Positions 9,172-18,289 of a stretch of 64,000 nt of DNA are shown piece by piece (the first letter of the stretch is position 1; each line of letters starts with the position of its first letter). Source of the DNA: Acinetobacter sp. TR3. GTDB lineage: Bacteria > Pseudomonadota > Gammaproteobacteria > Pseudomonadales > Moraxellaceae. The notes below the pieces were generated by a model. That model had not been told where the DNA came from. It made no database searches and saw only the letters and a list, made by a program, of their open reading frames with translations. The position numbers were made by a program, and so were the translations under genes. The stretch is from the NCBI RefSeq assembly GCF_027105055.1, contig NZ_CP114264.1, forward strand, positions 1,984,001-2,048,000, written 5' to 3'.

Positions 9172-9223
9172 CCGTTACATTCGAATGATTTCCATAGTAT
9201 TTCTGACAATATTAATTGTCAAA

Positions 9224-9249
9224 TAAAAAAGGATGTCTGACGACATCCT
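9224..9249 (-). terminator. Rho-independent terminator of pepN
   Basis: AGGATGTC (9230-9237) pairs with GACATCCT (9242-9249) over a 4-nt loop. On the minus strand the hairpin is followed by a T-rich tract. It lies 25 bp after the pepN stop. Confidence 0.85.
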
Positions 9250-9273
9250 GTTCCTATTCATTCAATCAGTAAA

Positions 9274-11880
9274 TTAAATACTGAGTAAACTGTTCAATGT
9301 TTCTGCTACATTTTTCGATTTTACTTTAGGCTGCAACGCCTTAAGCGCCTGTTGCACCTGACTACGTTGTGGTTCAGCCAAGGTGTACCAACGTGACAGT
9401 ACTTGTAATAAACGCGAACCTAAAATTGGGTTTTTCTCATCCAAATAAGCGGCAAGCTCAATAAAATGATCGACACCAAAGCTCCACGTATTCACTGGAT
9501 TTGCAGCAAGTCCCCCACTCACTGCACGGATACGGTTCGGTGTTCCCAAATCATAATCGGCGTGCTTAGTCAGATACTCAATCGTTTCCGCTGTCGCACA
9601 TGGATTCGATGCTTGGATGCTAAACCATTGATCTAAAGACAAGGCTTCATCTTTAAAACGGTTATAGAAATCTGCAAGTGCAGCCTGCGCTTGTGGCGCA
9701 TCATTCCAGACTAAAACACGCAATGCGCCTAAACGTTCGGACATATTGCCTGTTTGTTGATATTGCGCATAAGCCAAATCAAATACAGACTCATCGCCTT
9801 GACGCGCCAACATATTCAGAGTGATATTCTTTAATGAACGCACGCCCATTGCTAAAGAAAACTCTTTTTGCTGGTCTGGATCTAAGGCCAAATAAGTCTC
9901 TTTCCAGAATGAACCTAAATCACGTGCTAAACGATCTAGCACAGCTTCACGCTTCTCACGAATCAGTTCAGGCTCATAGTCTTGATCAATACGACTGCCT
10001 AAATAGTTTTCACTTGGCACATCAAATAAACGCGATGCCAATAACGGATCTTTATTCACTAGGTCTGGCAAGGTATTTTTAATTGCCTGAATATAGGTAT
10101 CCACCTTATGGTCTTCTAAAAGAATACGTTCCAATAAAGTTTGTGTCGCTTGCCATTGATTAAAGCCATTGGTTTCGTGCTGAATCAAAAATGCAAGATC
10201 ATCATTGGAATAATCAAACACCAAATTGACAGGTGCAGAGAAATTACGTAATAACGAAGCCACAGGTTGCTCAGTCACGCCTGTAAATTCAATACTCGCT
10301 TGGTCTTGATCAAATAAATACACACCATCTTTAACCTCATTCACAAACAGATCAGCGCTGTGCAAGGTATATTGCTCACCAGTTTTGGCATTAAATAAGG
10401 CGAGAGCCACAGGAATTGGCACTGCTTTGAGATTTGGATATTTTGGATGTGCTTTCAAGCTTTGTTTGAAACTTAAACGATAAATCTGTGCAGCAGCATC
10501 ATATTCACCTTTCGCTTCTAACTTTGGCGTACCTGGTTGGTTATACCATGTAAGGAAGTTAGATAGATCAACCCCTGAACCTGCGCTCAATGCAGCAACC
10601 CAGTCCTCAACTGTGACTGCTTGCCCATCATGACGCAGAAAATATTCATCAGTCCCTTGACGGTATTTTTCTCTACCCAATAAAGTGGCCATCATGCGGT
10701 TGATTTCAGCACCCTTCTCATACACTGTCGCGGTATAGAAGTTGTTGATTTCGACAAAATGATCTGGACGTGGCGGATGCGATAATGGGCCAGCATCTTC
10801 TGGGAATTGATGTGATTTCAATACCGCTACATCATCAATTCGTTGTACGGCCGCTGATTGTAAATCCTCAGAGAAAGACTGATCACGGAAAACTGTTAAG
10901 CCCTCTTTTAAACACAATTGGAACCAGTCACGACAGGTGATTCGGTTGCCTGTCCAGTTATGGAAATATTCATGTGCAATGACTGACTGAACTCGCATAA
11001 TCGCAGCATCAGTGGTGTATTCCTCATCGGCAAGCACACATGAGGTATTAAAGATATTCAAACCTTTATTTTCCATTGCACCCATGTTGAACTGGCTCAC
11101 TGCGACAATCATATAATTGTCGAGATCATAAGGACGACCATAGTGCTCTTCATCCCAACGCATAGAGTGCTTTAACGCTTCCATTGCAATGTGACATTTT
11201 GGAATATCTTTCTCAATTGCATAAATTTCTAAGGCAACGTCACGCCCCTCAGAGGTGGTATAACGGTCTGTCAAAACAGCTAAATCACCAATGACACAGG
11301 CAAATAAATAGCTTGGCTTTTTGGTTGGATCTTGCCAAATTGCAAAATGACGACCTTCCCCAACTTCACCCGTTTCCAACAAGTTACCATTGGCAAGTAA
11401 AACTGGATATTTCTTATCTGCTTCTACCCGTGTCGTAAACTCAGCAAGCACATCTGGACGATCTGGATAGAAGGTAATTTTACGGAAACCTTCAGGTTCA
11501 TTTTGGGTAACGAATAAATCACCCGCCTTGTATAAACCTTCAAGCTGCGTATTTGACTCAGGATGAATAATGACTTGGATTTTTAAAATGACCTCATCTG
11601 GTGCATCTGTGATCAACAATTGCTCATCGTCTAAATCATATTGCGCTGCACTCAGGATTTGCCCATTCAATTGAATCGACTTTAATTCAAGATCACGCCC
11701 CAAAAGCACCAAAGCACCAGTCGTTTGACGTTTCATCACTAAGGTTGAGTCAACAATCGTATGATCATCATAGACTTGAATATCTAAGTTAATTGATTCA
11801 ACCAAGAAAGATGGTTTTTGATAATCTTTGAGGTAAATGGTTTGATCTACTTGTACGGGAGGTTGTGCCGCAATATTCAT
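9274..11880 (-). CDS. pepN: aminopeptidase N (M1 family)
   Basis: This 868-residue cytosolic zinc metallopeptidase removes N-terminal residues from peptides. It shows the exopeptidase motif GAMEN (in FNMGAMENKGLNIF, about residue 270) and the zinc site HEYFHNWTG (HEXXH) with the third ligand Glu in LKEGLTVF about 20 residues on. E. coli PepN is 870 residues, so it is full length, with an N-terminal beta domain, catalytic domain and alpha-helical C-terminal domain. It is monocistronic with its own terminator; the next gene upstream is divergent. Confidence 0.96.
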   Translation of the reverse strand: MNIAAQPPVQVDQTIYLKDYQKPSFLVESINLDIQVYDDHTIVDSTLVMKRQTTGALVLLGRDLELKSIQLNGQILSAAQYDLDDEQLLITDAPDEVILKIQVIIHPESNTQLEGLYKAGDLFVTQNEPEGFRKITFYPDRPDVLAEFTTRVEADKKYPVLLANGNLLETGEVGEGRHFAIWQDPTKKPSYLFACVIGDLAVLTDRYTTSEGRDVALEIYAIEKDIPKCHIAMEALKHSMRWDEEHYGRPYDLDNYMIVAVSQFNMGAMENKGLNIFNTSCVLADEEYTTDAAIMRVQSVIAHEYFHNWTGNRITCRDWFQLCLKEGLTVFRDQSFSEDLQSAAVQRIDDVAVLKSHQFPEDAGPLSHPPRPDHFVEINNFYTATVYEKGAEINRMMATLLGREKYRQGTDEYFLRHDGQAVTVEDWVAALSAGSGVDLSNFLTWYNQPGTPKLEAKGEYDAAAQIYRLSFKQSLKAHPKYPNLKAVPIPVALALFNAKTGEQYTLHSADLFVNEVKDGVYLFDQDQASIEFTGVTEQPVASLLRNFSAPVNLVFDYSNDDLAFLIQHETNGFNQWQATQTLLERILLEDHKVDTYIQAIKNTLPDLVNKDPLLASRLFDVPSENYLGSRIDQDYEPELIREKREAVLDRLARDLGSFWKETYLALDPDQQKEFSLAMGVRSLKNITLNMLARQGDESVFDLAYAQYQQTGNMSERLGALRVLVWNDAPQAQAALADFYNRFKDEALSLDQWFSIQASNPCATAETIEYLTKHADYDLGTPNRIRAVSGGLAANPVNTWSFGVDHFIELAAYLDEKNPILGSRLLQVLSRWYTLAEPQRSQVQQALKALQPKVKSKNVAETLNSLLSI

Positions 11881-12312
11881 CAGTATTCCTTATCTTTCAT
11901 CATGTCGTTTAGATGGTCTTGTTGGCAAGACTTCTTGATTAAAGTCATTCGGTTGCACAAATCATGCCTTATTTCACCTAAATTTTTGTGACAAATCACT
12001 TTTGTCAGAAGTATCGGTGAAACTCTATCAGATCATACGCCAACTTATAAAACCTGTCTTTACGGCTCAGTATCAGTTTTAATAATTTTATTGGGTTTAC
12101 TATTCAGGTTTTCAAATTTGATCTGCAAATTGCCCGATCATTTAGACAAAATTACAACATCGTTTTCCAATCTTAAATAAAAAATACAGAACCAATTGCG
12201 TTCTATCGCGCAACTTACATTTTTTTCCTGAGTTTTACATTTTGTGCACGGTTATTGCTTAAGTTTATATGCCAATGTAGGTAATACAATAAATCAAGCG
12301 AGGGTTAAGACG
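11881..12312. other. 432-bp intergenic region with no recognised feature
   Basis: This A/T-rich spacer separates divergent pepN and the small gene at 12313. It must hold both promoters. I see no convincing hairpin, repeat or coding stretch. A GTG at 12244 would extend the downstream gene by 23 codons of unlikely sequence. Confidence 0.4.
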
Positions 12313-12570
12313 ATGGAATTAAAAGCACACTTATATCGTTTAGAAAATATTAAAGCGATCCATGATCTTGCAAAAGCTGGCGTCGATCATCATGTAATTT
12401 CCGTTTTTTTAACAGCAGAAGGAATTGAACTGACAACATTAGAAGTGACCAACATTGTGAACACTTATGATGCACTTGGCAAAGAAAAATTGCCGAGTAA
12501 AAAAGTACAAGCACTTATTGCAGCCAAAAAAATCGGTCAGGAGGACGAAAACTTACCATGCCCTGTTTAA
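12313..12570 (+). CDS. small conserved-looking protein of unknown function
   Basis: The 85-residue soluble protein (MELKAHLYRLENIKAIHDLAKAG...) is predicted mostly helical and ends with a lysine-rich stretch and ENLPCPV. The ATG at 12313 is preferred over a GTG at 12244 because the extra N-terminus lacks protein-like composition. A strong terminator follows directly, which supports expression. No domain recognised. The first half resembles a small helix-turn-helix-like bundle, but I would not assign DNA binding. Confidence 0.7.
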   Translation: MELKAHLYRLENIKAIHDLAKAGVDHHVISVFLTAEGIELTTLEVTNIVNTYDALGKEKLPSKKVQALIAAKKIGQEDENLPCPV

Positions 12571-12584
12571 CTTTTACATTTAAT

Positions 12585-12616
12585 AAAAAACCTCGAAATA
12601 TTTTCGAGGTTTTTTA
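12585..12616. terminator. bidirectional terminator between unknown gene and DUF2147 cluster
   Basis: AAAAAACCTCGAAA pairs perfectly with TTTCGAGGTTTTTT over a 3-nt loop. It carries an A-run on one side and a T-run on the other, so it works for both convergent genes. Confidence 0.9.
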
Positions 12617-12625
12617 TTACACTAA

Positions 12626-13099
12626 TTAAGGATTTGCACTATCTGTTCGTAACCAGACGACTGTACGACCTAAGGCAGAAACGCCCATATAACCGCGCAT
12701 ACGTAAACGTTTACCTTCACCCGTTACGACCGCTTTACCTTTATAAACTTTACCACTTGTTGCTTCTAATACTCGACCATCAATATATGAATCTGGCTTA
12801 TCTGGATCTTCTCTAAAACCTGATAAAATTTCTAAGCCAAGAATTGGCTTATTGGTATTTGGAGCTGCGCACTTGGTACAGTTCGCAAGGGAAAAACCAC
12901 GAGCATTAGGATAACGATAAACAATTTTCCCATGAAAGCGACCATCTGATCCTTTACGGATTTCAACAATCGAAAGTTGCTCACCTGTACGTTCTTCAAT
13001 ACTTTTCCAATAACCTTCAATCGAAGCTGAAAAAGCAGTCATGCTTAAAAAAGCAATAGAAACTCCCATGATTCCTTTCAGAAACATTTGATTTAGCAT
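12626..13099 (-). CDS. DUF2147 secreted protein, copy 1 of 4
   Basis: The 157-residue protein has a signal peptide (positive end, hydrophobic core, cut near AFSA-S) and one DUF2147 domain filling the rest: EGYWKSIEERTGEQLSIVEIRKG..., an NCTKC pair near residue 84, and a conserved end RLRMRGYMGVSALGRTVVWLRTD. The family is periplasmic and of unknown function; members bind no known ligand that I can name. Copies 1 and 2 are the most alike of the four. A 208-bp gap before it suggests its own promoter, and it is the last gene before the shared terminator. Confidence 0.88.
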   Translation of the reverse strand: MLNQMFLKGIMGVSIAFLSMTAFSASIEGYWKSIEERTGEQLSIVEIRKGSDGRFHGKIVYRYPNARGFSLANCTKCAAPNTNKPILGLEILSGFREDPDKPDSYIDGRVLEATSGKVYKGKAVVTGEGKRLRMRGYMGVSALGRTVVWLRTDSANP

Positions 13100-13307
13100 A
13101 CTAACCCCGTCTTTTTAAAAGCCAACCCATTCATATTTATAGGTTTAATTATTGAAACTTACCATATTTTCAGATAAGTTTCACGCTACCAATTAGTCCT
13201 TTTGCTTAAAAAACAACTGATCCAACTGGTAAAATTCATGTAATGAATAACATTATTTTAAAATAAATAAAATCAAATTCTTTGACCTGATATATCACAG
13301 TTTTATT

Positions 13308-13781
13308 TTAAGGGCTTGCACGATCTGTTCTCAACCAGACCACTGTTCGACCTAATGCTGAAATTCCCATATAACCACGCATACGTAAACGTTTTCCATC
13401 ACTCGTTACAAGTGCCTTACCCTTGTAGATCCGGCCACTGGTTGGTTCCATTATTCTACCATCAATATACGCATCTGGATTATCAGGGTTATCTTTAAGC
13501 TTTGATAAGATTTCTAAGCCAAGGATTGGATGATTAGTATATGGCTCAGGGCATTTAACACAATTGGCTAACTTAATACCGTGTGCATTAGGGTAACGAT
13601 AGACAATCTTGCCATGATAATAACCGTCAGTGCCTTTTCTAATTTCGACAATTGAAAGCTGCTCCCCCGTACGATCATCTATACTTTTCCAGTAACCCTC
13701 GATTGAACTTGCATAACTACCAACACTTGTAATAACCAATGCCATTCCGATTAGGCATTTCTTTAATGAATTTTTATACAT
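13308..13781 (-). CDS. DUF2147 secreted protein, copy 2 of 4
   Basis: Same architecture as copy 1: signal peptide (MYKNSLKKCLIGMALV..., cut after SYA), then a DUF2147 domain with EGYWKSIDDRTGEQLSIVEIRKG, NCVKC and GKRLRMRGYMGISALGRT. The ATG at 13781 is chosen because it gives 157 residues like copies 1 and 4 and puts the signal peptide at the N-terminus; an upstream ATG at 13871 would add 30 residues of untypical sequence. It ends with RASP where the others end ANP. Confidence 0.87.
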   Translation of the reverse strand: MYKNSLKKCLIGMALVITSVGSYASSIEGYWKSIDDRTGEQLSIVEIRKGTDGYYHGKIVYRYPNAHGIKLANCVKCPEPYTNHPILGLEILSKLKDNPDNPDAYIDGRIMEPTSGRIYKGKALVTSDGKRLRMRGYMGISALGRTVVWLRTDRASP

Positions 13782-13947
13782 ACAAGCCTCAACATTTTGA
13801 ATACGGAAAATGTTTTTTATGCTCGATCTCTTAGGATAGAGCATAAAAAAACCTCTTTGATTCAATATCAAAGCATTGAAACTGATCTAAATAGATGAAT
13901 TCATAAAATGGCTAAAATATAATTAGACATAAATTCATTAAGACATA

Positions 13948-13987
13948 AACCCTGATATTGAACCAAATTTATTTGTTCAACAGGGTT
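13948..13987 (-). terminator. compound stem-loop after DUF2147 copy 3
   Basis: AACCCTG pairs with CAGGGTT (13981-13987), and inside it TTGAAC pairs with GTTCAA, giving a long hairpin that overlaps the stop codon of copy 3. There is no strong T-run, so it may be a weak terminator or an RNA-stabilising hairpin between tandem copies. Confidence 0.5.
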
Positions 13988-14462
13988 AAGGATTGGCACT
14001 GTCAGTCCTAATCCAAACTTGGGTACGACCTAAAGCAGAAATCCCCATATATCCACGCATACGTAAACGTTTACCATCAGCACTTAACTGAGCTTTGCCT
14101 TTATAAAGATTGCCCGTTTTAGGTTCGAGTATTTTTCCGTCAATAAAATGGTTTGGATTTTTAGGATCTTCTCGCAAACCTGATGCGATCTGAAGTCCTA
14201 AAATAGGTTTGTTTTTGAAAGGCTCAGGGCATTTCACACAATTGGTTAATACCGTGCCACCACCCGGTACTGGGTAACGATATACGATTGTGCCAGTATA
14301 AGTATTATCAGGTTTCTTTTTAATTTCTACGATTGAAAGCTGTTCACCCGTACGGTCATCAATACTTTTCCAAAAGCCTTCAGGTGTCATCGCGAAATTA
14401 GCAGTTGCGAATAGGGCAAATGAAATTCCCACGATTCCTTTCATGAGTGAATGTTTTTGCAT
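13986..14462 (-). CDS. DUF2147 secreted protein, copy 3 of 4
   Basis: The 158-residue protein has a signal peptide (MQKHSLMKGIVGISFALFATANFA) and a DUF2147 domain starting EGFWKSIDDRTGEQLSIVEIKKK. It differs from copies 1, 2 and 4 by a GGG insertion in the loop before NCVKC and by TP in place of SI at the mature start. It keeps the Cys-x2-Cys and the RLRMRGYMGISALGRT tail. Its stop overlaps a hairpin. Confidence 0.87.
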   Translation of the reverse strand: MQKHSLMKGIVGISFALFATANFAMTPEGFWKSIDDRTGEQLSIVEIKKKPDNTYTGTIVYRYPVPGGGTVLTNCVKCPEPFKNKPILGLQIASGLREDPKNPNHFIDGKILEPKTGNLYKGKAQLSADGKRLRMRGYMGISALGRTQVWIRTDSANP

Positions 14463-14605
14463 AATATGCTCTCCCTAAGTGCAAAGTAGATCCATCTAAT
14501 ATATTTTTATTCCAATGTTCTTAGACAGTCAACAAGACGAGTGGATATTTAACTGCTTAAAATCACAATAAATTTTAAGCATTTCACATATTTTAAAATT
14601 AATGC

Positions 14606-15079
14606 CTAAGGGTTTGCATTATCTGTGCGTATCCATACTGCGGTACGCCCTAAAGCTGAAATTCCGACATAACCGCGCATATTTAAATGCTTACCATCTG
14701 CATTTAATCGTGCCTTGCCTTTATATACTTTTCCTGTTTTGCTCTCGACAATAAGTCCATTAATAAAATTATTTGGTCGTTTAGGGTCTTCAATTAAACC
14801 TGTCAACACTTCCAAGCCTAAACGTGCTTTTCCTGTGTAAGGCGGTGGACAATTTACGCAATGTGTAACAACAACACCATGTGCATTTGGATAGATATAA
14901 ACAATCTTTCCTCGATAGGTATTATCTGGTGCTTTCCTGATTTCAATGATGGTCAGTTGTTCGCCTGTCCGATCATCAATACTGCGCCAATAGCCTTCAA
15001 TTGAACTTGCATATGAGAGAATACTTGTAAAACAAGCAATTAATGCAATAGAGCATTTCAACAATATTTGATTATTCAT
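14606..15079 (-). CDS. DUF2147 secreted protein, copy 4 of 4
   Basis: The 157-residue protein has a signal peptide (MNNQILLKCSIALIACFTSILSYA). The DUF2147 domain is the most diverged of the set (EGYWRSIDDRTGEQLTIIEIRKA, HCVNC, LNMRGYVGISALGRTAVWIRTD). It is the first gene of the cluster in transcription order. The ribosome-binding site AAGAGATAAGG lies just upstream. The 143-bp gap to copy 3 is shorter than the others. Confidence 0.87.
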   Translation of the reverse strand: MNNQILLKCSIALIACFTSILSYASSIEGYWRSIDDRTGEQLTIIEIRKAPDNTYRGKIVYIYPNAHGVVVTHCVNCPPPYTGKARLGLEVLTGLIEDPKRPNNFINGLIVESKTGKVYKGKARLNADGKHLNMRGYVGISALGRTAVWIRTDNANP

Positions 15080-15308
15080 CCTTATCTCTTTCTACTTCTA
15101 TAAACAAAGTTAATAACATCTTTTAATATGGGGCAAAAATTTACCATACTTTAAAAAATAGATCAGCCACCTGCTTAGCTTTTATATAAAATTCAGTGGA
15201 TTAAATCTCAATACAAAACTACTTTTTCAGTGCAAATAATCTTTTTCTCACTCCGAGCACGAGCAATGTATAATCCTTTCATTTCGTGGTTATATAGGTT
15301 TATTGTCA

Positions 15309-16469
15309 ATGGATTTACAGATTCTGCAAAAGCAGTTAGATGAAAGTAGCCATTGTCCATTGTGCCAAGCATCCATGTTCTGGATTGAAGCTGAGCAATA
15401 CTCACAAGAATTCCAATTTCATGAATGTAGTCATTGCCAACATCGTGTATTTAAAAGTGACAGCAAACTGAATTGCCATTGTGCTCAATGCACCGCTCAG
15501 CGCAAAAAACAAACTCAACAAACCATTTTACAAGAACAACGTAAATACAAAGTCAAAGATGAAGTGATTTATAGCCTGAATCAACTCAGCTTTATGCATA
15601 AATTATTTTTACTAAGTTTGTTGGACAGTTATGCTCGTGAAGATGTACAGCATGATGAATTCATCCACTGGAAGAACATTAAATATCATGATTTCACCCC
15701 CAATTATTTATTTCAAAATCAACTCGTTCAAGAGTTACTCAAATTAGGCATATTTAAATCACAAGATTCGAGCCTAGAAACAGAACATTTTTATCTTAAT
15801 CTTCGGCTTGATGGTTATTCTGATCCGAGTTTATTTAGTGTAACCCAACAATTGCGCCATTGGTTTTATGAGAATCTAAGTTTAGGTATTCCCTTCAAAA
15901 CGACAGATGAAGTTAAAGATGCTTTGTATTTGATTCTTTATCAAGAAATCGTCCAGTTCATGCAATTTTATTGTAGAACTTGGGGCATTCAAATCGCTGG
16001 CAATCGCTCATTTCAAGCCTTTTGCTATCGTCTGATGGAAGGGCTCGCAGTGGGTCAAATTTTTTACTTAATTCAAACTGCGTTAGAGTACCTCTATAAG
16101 CAAAAAGCATTGCAGCCAAGAAACGATAAATTTATTAATACCAACTTACTCAAAAAGACATTAGAACAATATCGTGAACGCGCTTTGGCTGAACGTTGGG
16201 AAACCACGACATTACCTCGCCCATATACCATTCCATTTAGTAAAATGAGCGAAGTATTATTATTTAAATTTTTGGGTTATGACGAGAGTATTTTTATTCA
16301 GCCTGTCTGGAAATCTTGGCGCAAGATCGAACCTCGTTTAAATTTTTATGCAGTAAAGCGTTGCATGTATTGCGGTTCAAATGATCTTGTAGTCGATTAT
16401 GATGCTACAGACTATGTATCATTGATTTGTCGTCGATGTAAGCATCAAGACCACTACTTTACGCGTTAA
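15309..16469 (+). CDS. Cys-rich (zinc-ribbon-like) protein of unknown function
   Basis: The 386-residue cytosolic protein has cysteine pairs at both ends: CPLC (about 16-19), CSHC (about 39-42) and CHCAQC (about 53-58) in the N-terminal 60 residues, and CMYCGS ... CRRCKH near the C-terminus. These look like two zinc-ribbon knuckles flanking a helical middle of about 290 residues with no recognised domain. A TTG two codons upstream is an alternative start; the ATG at 15309 is preferred. It is divergent from the DUF2147 cluster and ends 34 bp before thiM, so it may share a transcript with it. Confidence 0.7.
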   Translation: MDLQILQKQLDESSHCPLCQASMFWIEAEQYSQEFQFHECSHCQHRVFKSDSKLNCHCAQCTAQRKKQTQQTILQEQRKYKVKDEVIYSLNQLSFMHKLFLLSLLDSYAREDVQHDEFIHWKNIKYHDFTPNYLFQNQLVQELLKLGIFKSQDSSLETEHFYLNLRLDGYSDPSLFSVTQQLRHWFYENLSLGIPFKTTDEVKDALYLILYQEIVQFMQFYCRTWGIQIAGNRSFQAFCYRLMEGLAVGQIFYLIQTALEYLYKQKALQPRNDKFINTNLLKKTLEQYRERALAERWETTTLPRPYTIPFSKMSEVLLFKFLGYDESIFIQPVWKSWRKIEPRLNFYAVKRCMYCGSNDLVVDYDATDYVSLICRRCKHQDHYFTR

Positions 16470-16503
16470 ACTATTATTTTTTAAAATTTTTAAGGGGTGA
16501 TGA

Positions 16504-17319
16504 ATGTCACAAAAACAACAACTCATTGAGCAAGTGATTGAAGCTTGGCAAGCTCTTCAGCAACAAGCCCCATTGGTACAATGTATTACCAATAGTGTCG
16601 CCAATAATTACGTCGCAAATATCTTACTTGCAGCTGGTGCATCGCCCGCAATGATCGACAATCCATTTGAAGCAGCAGATTTTACAAAAATTTGTGCAGC
16701 TTTAAGCATCAACATTGGTACACCTACGACTGAACAAACTCAAGCGATGCTGATTTCAGCCAAAACGGCACAACAGCAACAAAGACCATGGGTACTCGAT
16801 CCTGTTGGCTATGGAGCAATCCTGAAATGGCGTAGTGAAACTGTTGATCAATTACTCAAGTTTCAACCTACCATTATCCGCGGCAATGCCTCTGAAATTA
16901 GTACTTTAGCGGGCAGTCAAGTTCAATCTAAAGGTGTTGATAGCACATTAAATAGCCATGATGTTTATGCTCAAGCAAAAAGCTTGTTACAGCATACTGA
17001 GTGTGTTGCGATTTCTGGTGAATCTGACTATATCATTTCCAAACAATTCGATATGGTAATCAAAGTAAATGGTGGTTGCCATTTACAGCCTAAAATTACT
17101 GCAACAGGATGCGCTCTAGGTGCATTAACCGCTGCTTATCATGCAGTAACGAATTCAACCATTGCGGCGCTTGCTTCACACATTCATTTTGCGATTGCAG
17201 GCAAACTGGCTTATGAACATGCACAAACAGTTGGAAGCTTTAATGTCGCTTTTTTAGATTACATACACATGCTCGATGACAATTTAATTCAGCAATATGT
17301 AGATATTGAAATTTTATAA
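16504..17319 (+). CDS. thiM: hydroxyethylthiazole kinase
   Basis: This 271-residue ribokinase-fold enzyme phosphorylates 4-methyl-5-(2-hydroxyethyl)thiazole for thiamine salvage. Visible blocks are VQCITNSVANNYVANILLAAGASPAM at the N-terminus, WVLDPVGYGA and the ATGCALGALTAAYHA phosphate-binding/catalytic motif near residue 200 with its conserved cysteine. Length is typical (about 260-270). The ribosome-binding site AAGGGGTG lies 6 bp before ATG. No THI-box riboswitch is visible in the 34-bp spacer, and no thiD/thiE is adjacent, unlike the E. coli thiMD pair. Confidence 0.93.
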   Translation: MSQKQQLIEQVIEAWQALQQQAPLVQCITNSVANNYVANILLAAGASPAMIDNPFEAADFTKICAALSINIGTPTTEQTQAMLISAKTAQQQQRPWVLDPVGYGAILKWRSETVDQLLKFQPTIIRGNASEISTLAGSQVQSKGVDSTLNSHDVYAQAKSLLQHTECVAISGESDYIISKQFDMVIKVNGGCHLQPKITATGCALGALTAAYHAVTNSTIAALASHIHFAIAGKLAYEHAQTVGSFNVAFLDYIHMLDDNLIQQYVDIEIL

Positions 17320-17322
17320 TTC

Positions 17323-17344
17323 AGCTCTGCTAATAAGCAGAGCT
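17323..17344. terminator. bidirectional terminator between thiM and the AraC regulator
   Basis: AGCTCTGCT pairs perfectly with AGCAGAGCT over the loop AATA, between the stop codons of two convergent genes. Confidence 0.7.
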
Positions 17345-17350
17345 TAATCG

Positions 17351-18202
17351 CTATTTCAGTAATAAATAAATGTCTGTGATCAAATCGCATTCATCTACAT
17401 CATGAACAAAGTTGTGGTAGTGAAAAAAGACGGGAAAATCCCCTACTTCACGTGCTGATTGTGGTAACCAGTCCCGATATAGATAGTAAATACTGTCTTT
17501 AATATGATCGTGACTGCCCAAATGCCGAATAACGGCATAGCTGCCTTTGGGAAGAGTACCTGTGCTTACACCGTATGTATTTTCAGGTATATCCGCCGTG
17601 ATTGTTCCAGCAATATCAAAACGGAATTCATCACTTAAAGTCTGTTCAGGGTCAGAAAATGGAATACCGTAGGTGCGGCTTTTTGCTATAGGAGATAATC
17701 CCGTTTCTTTGCGCCACTGAATAAATTGTGCTGTCGTTTCAAATACACGTTTTGGTGCACCGTGATGAGAAATAAATGCGATTTTCTCTTCTGCTCTTTC
17801 TACAATATTAACGTTCATCATGATTTCTCTCGGAGGTAAATAAAAAATAAACCTTTCATGCCAAGATAGCCAATGGGGCTGTTCTCTAAAAGCACTTGGG
17901 GTTTGATCAAATGAACGTTTAAAAGCGCGGCTAAATGCTTCAGGGCTATCAAAACCAGACTGTAAAGCAATATCAATAATTTTGGTGTCTGTACAAAATG
18001 CAAGTTGAAATGAGGCTCGTTTTAAACGACACAACTGAATAAACTTCATCAGATTCACACCTGTATTCGCTACAAAAATGCGATGAAAATGAAATTTAGA
18101 TAGTGATGCAACTTGACTCAACGTATTCAAATCTAGCTCATCATCTAGATGTTGCTGAATGTACTCACATACACGTTGCAACTTCTGATCATATAGCGTC
18201 AT
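17351..18202 (-). CDS. AraC-family regulator with GyrI-like effector domain
   Basis: The 283-residue protein has two AraC helix-turn-helix motifs at the N-terminus (residues about 8-105, LDLNTLSQVASLSKFHFHRIF and IIDIALQSGFDSPEAFSRAFKRSF) and a GyrI-like small-molecule-binding domain at the C-terminus (about 125-283). This order is the same as in Rob and related multidrug-responsive activators. Targets and ligands cannot be deduced from its neighbours. It is probably monocistronic. Confidence 0.9.
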   Translation of the reverse strand: MTLYDQKLQRVCEYIQQHLDDELDLNTLSQVASLSKFHFHRIFVANTGVNLMKFIQLCRLKRASFQLAFCTDTKIIDIALQSGFDSPEAFSRAFKRSFDQTPSAFREQPHWLSWHERFIFYLPPREIMMNVNIVERAEEKIAFISHHGAPKRVFETTAQFIQWRKETGLSPIAKSRTYGIPFSDPEQTLSDEFRFDIAGTITADIPENTYGVSTGTLPKGSYAVIRHLGSHDHIKDSIYYLYRDWLPQSAREVGDFPVFFHYHNFVHDVDECDLITDIYLLLK

Positions 18203-18289
18203 ACATTTAACTCAATTCATTTGATGAAAGCTAATTTGCAAGATTCATATCCTGTAAACTTGATCAGAATTGCGGATTTTCAAATCAAA

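Noticed and set aside
15208..15405. 65-codon minus-strand ORF between the DUF2147 cluster and the Cys-rich gene
   Set aside because: It overlaps the start of the Cys-rich gene, which has clear Cys motifs, and lacks its own motif or ribosome-binding site.
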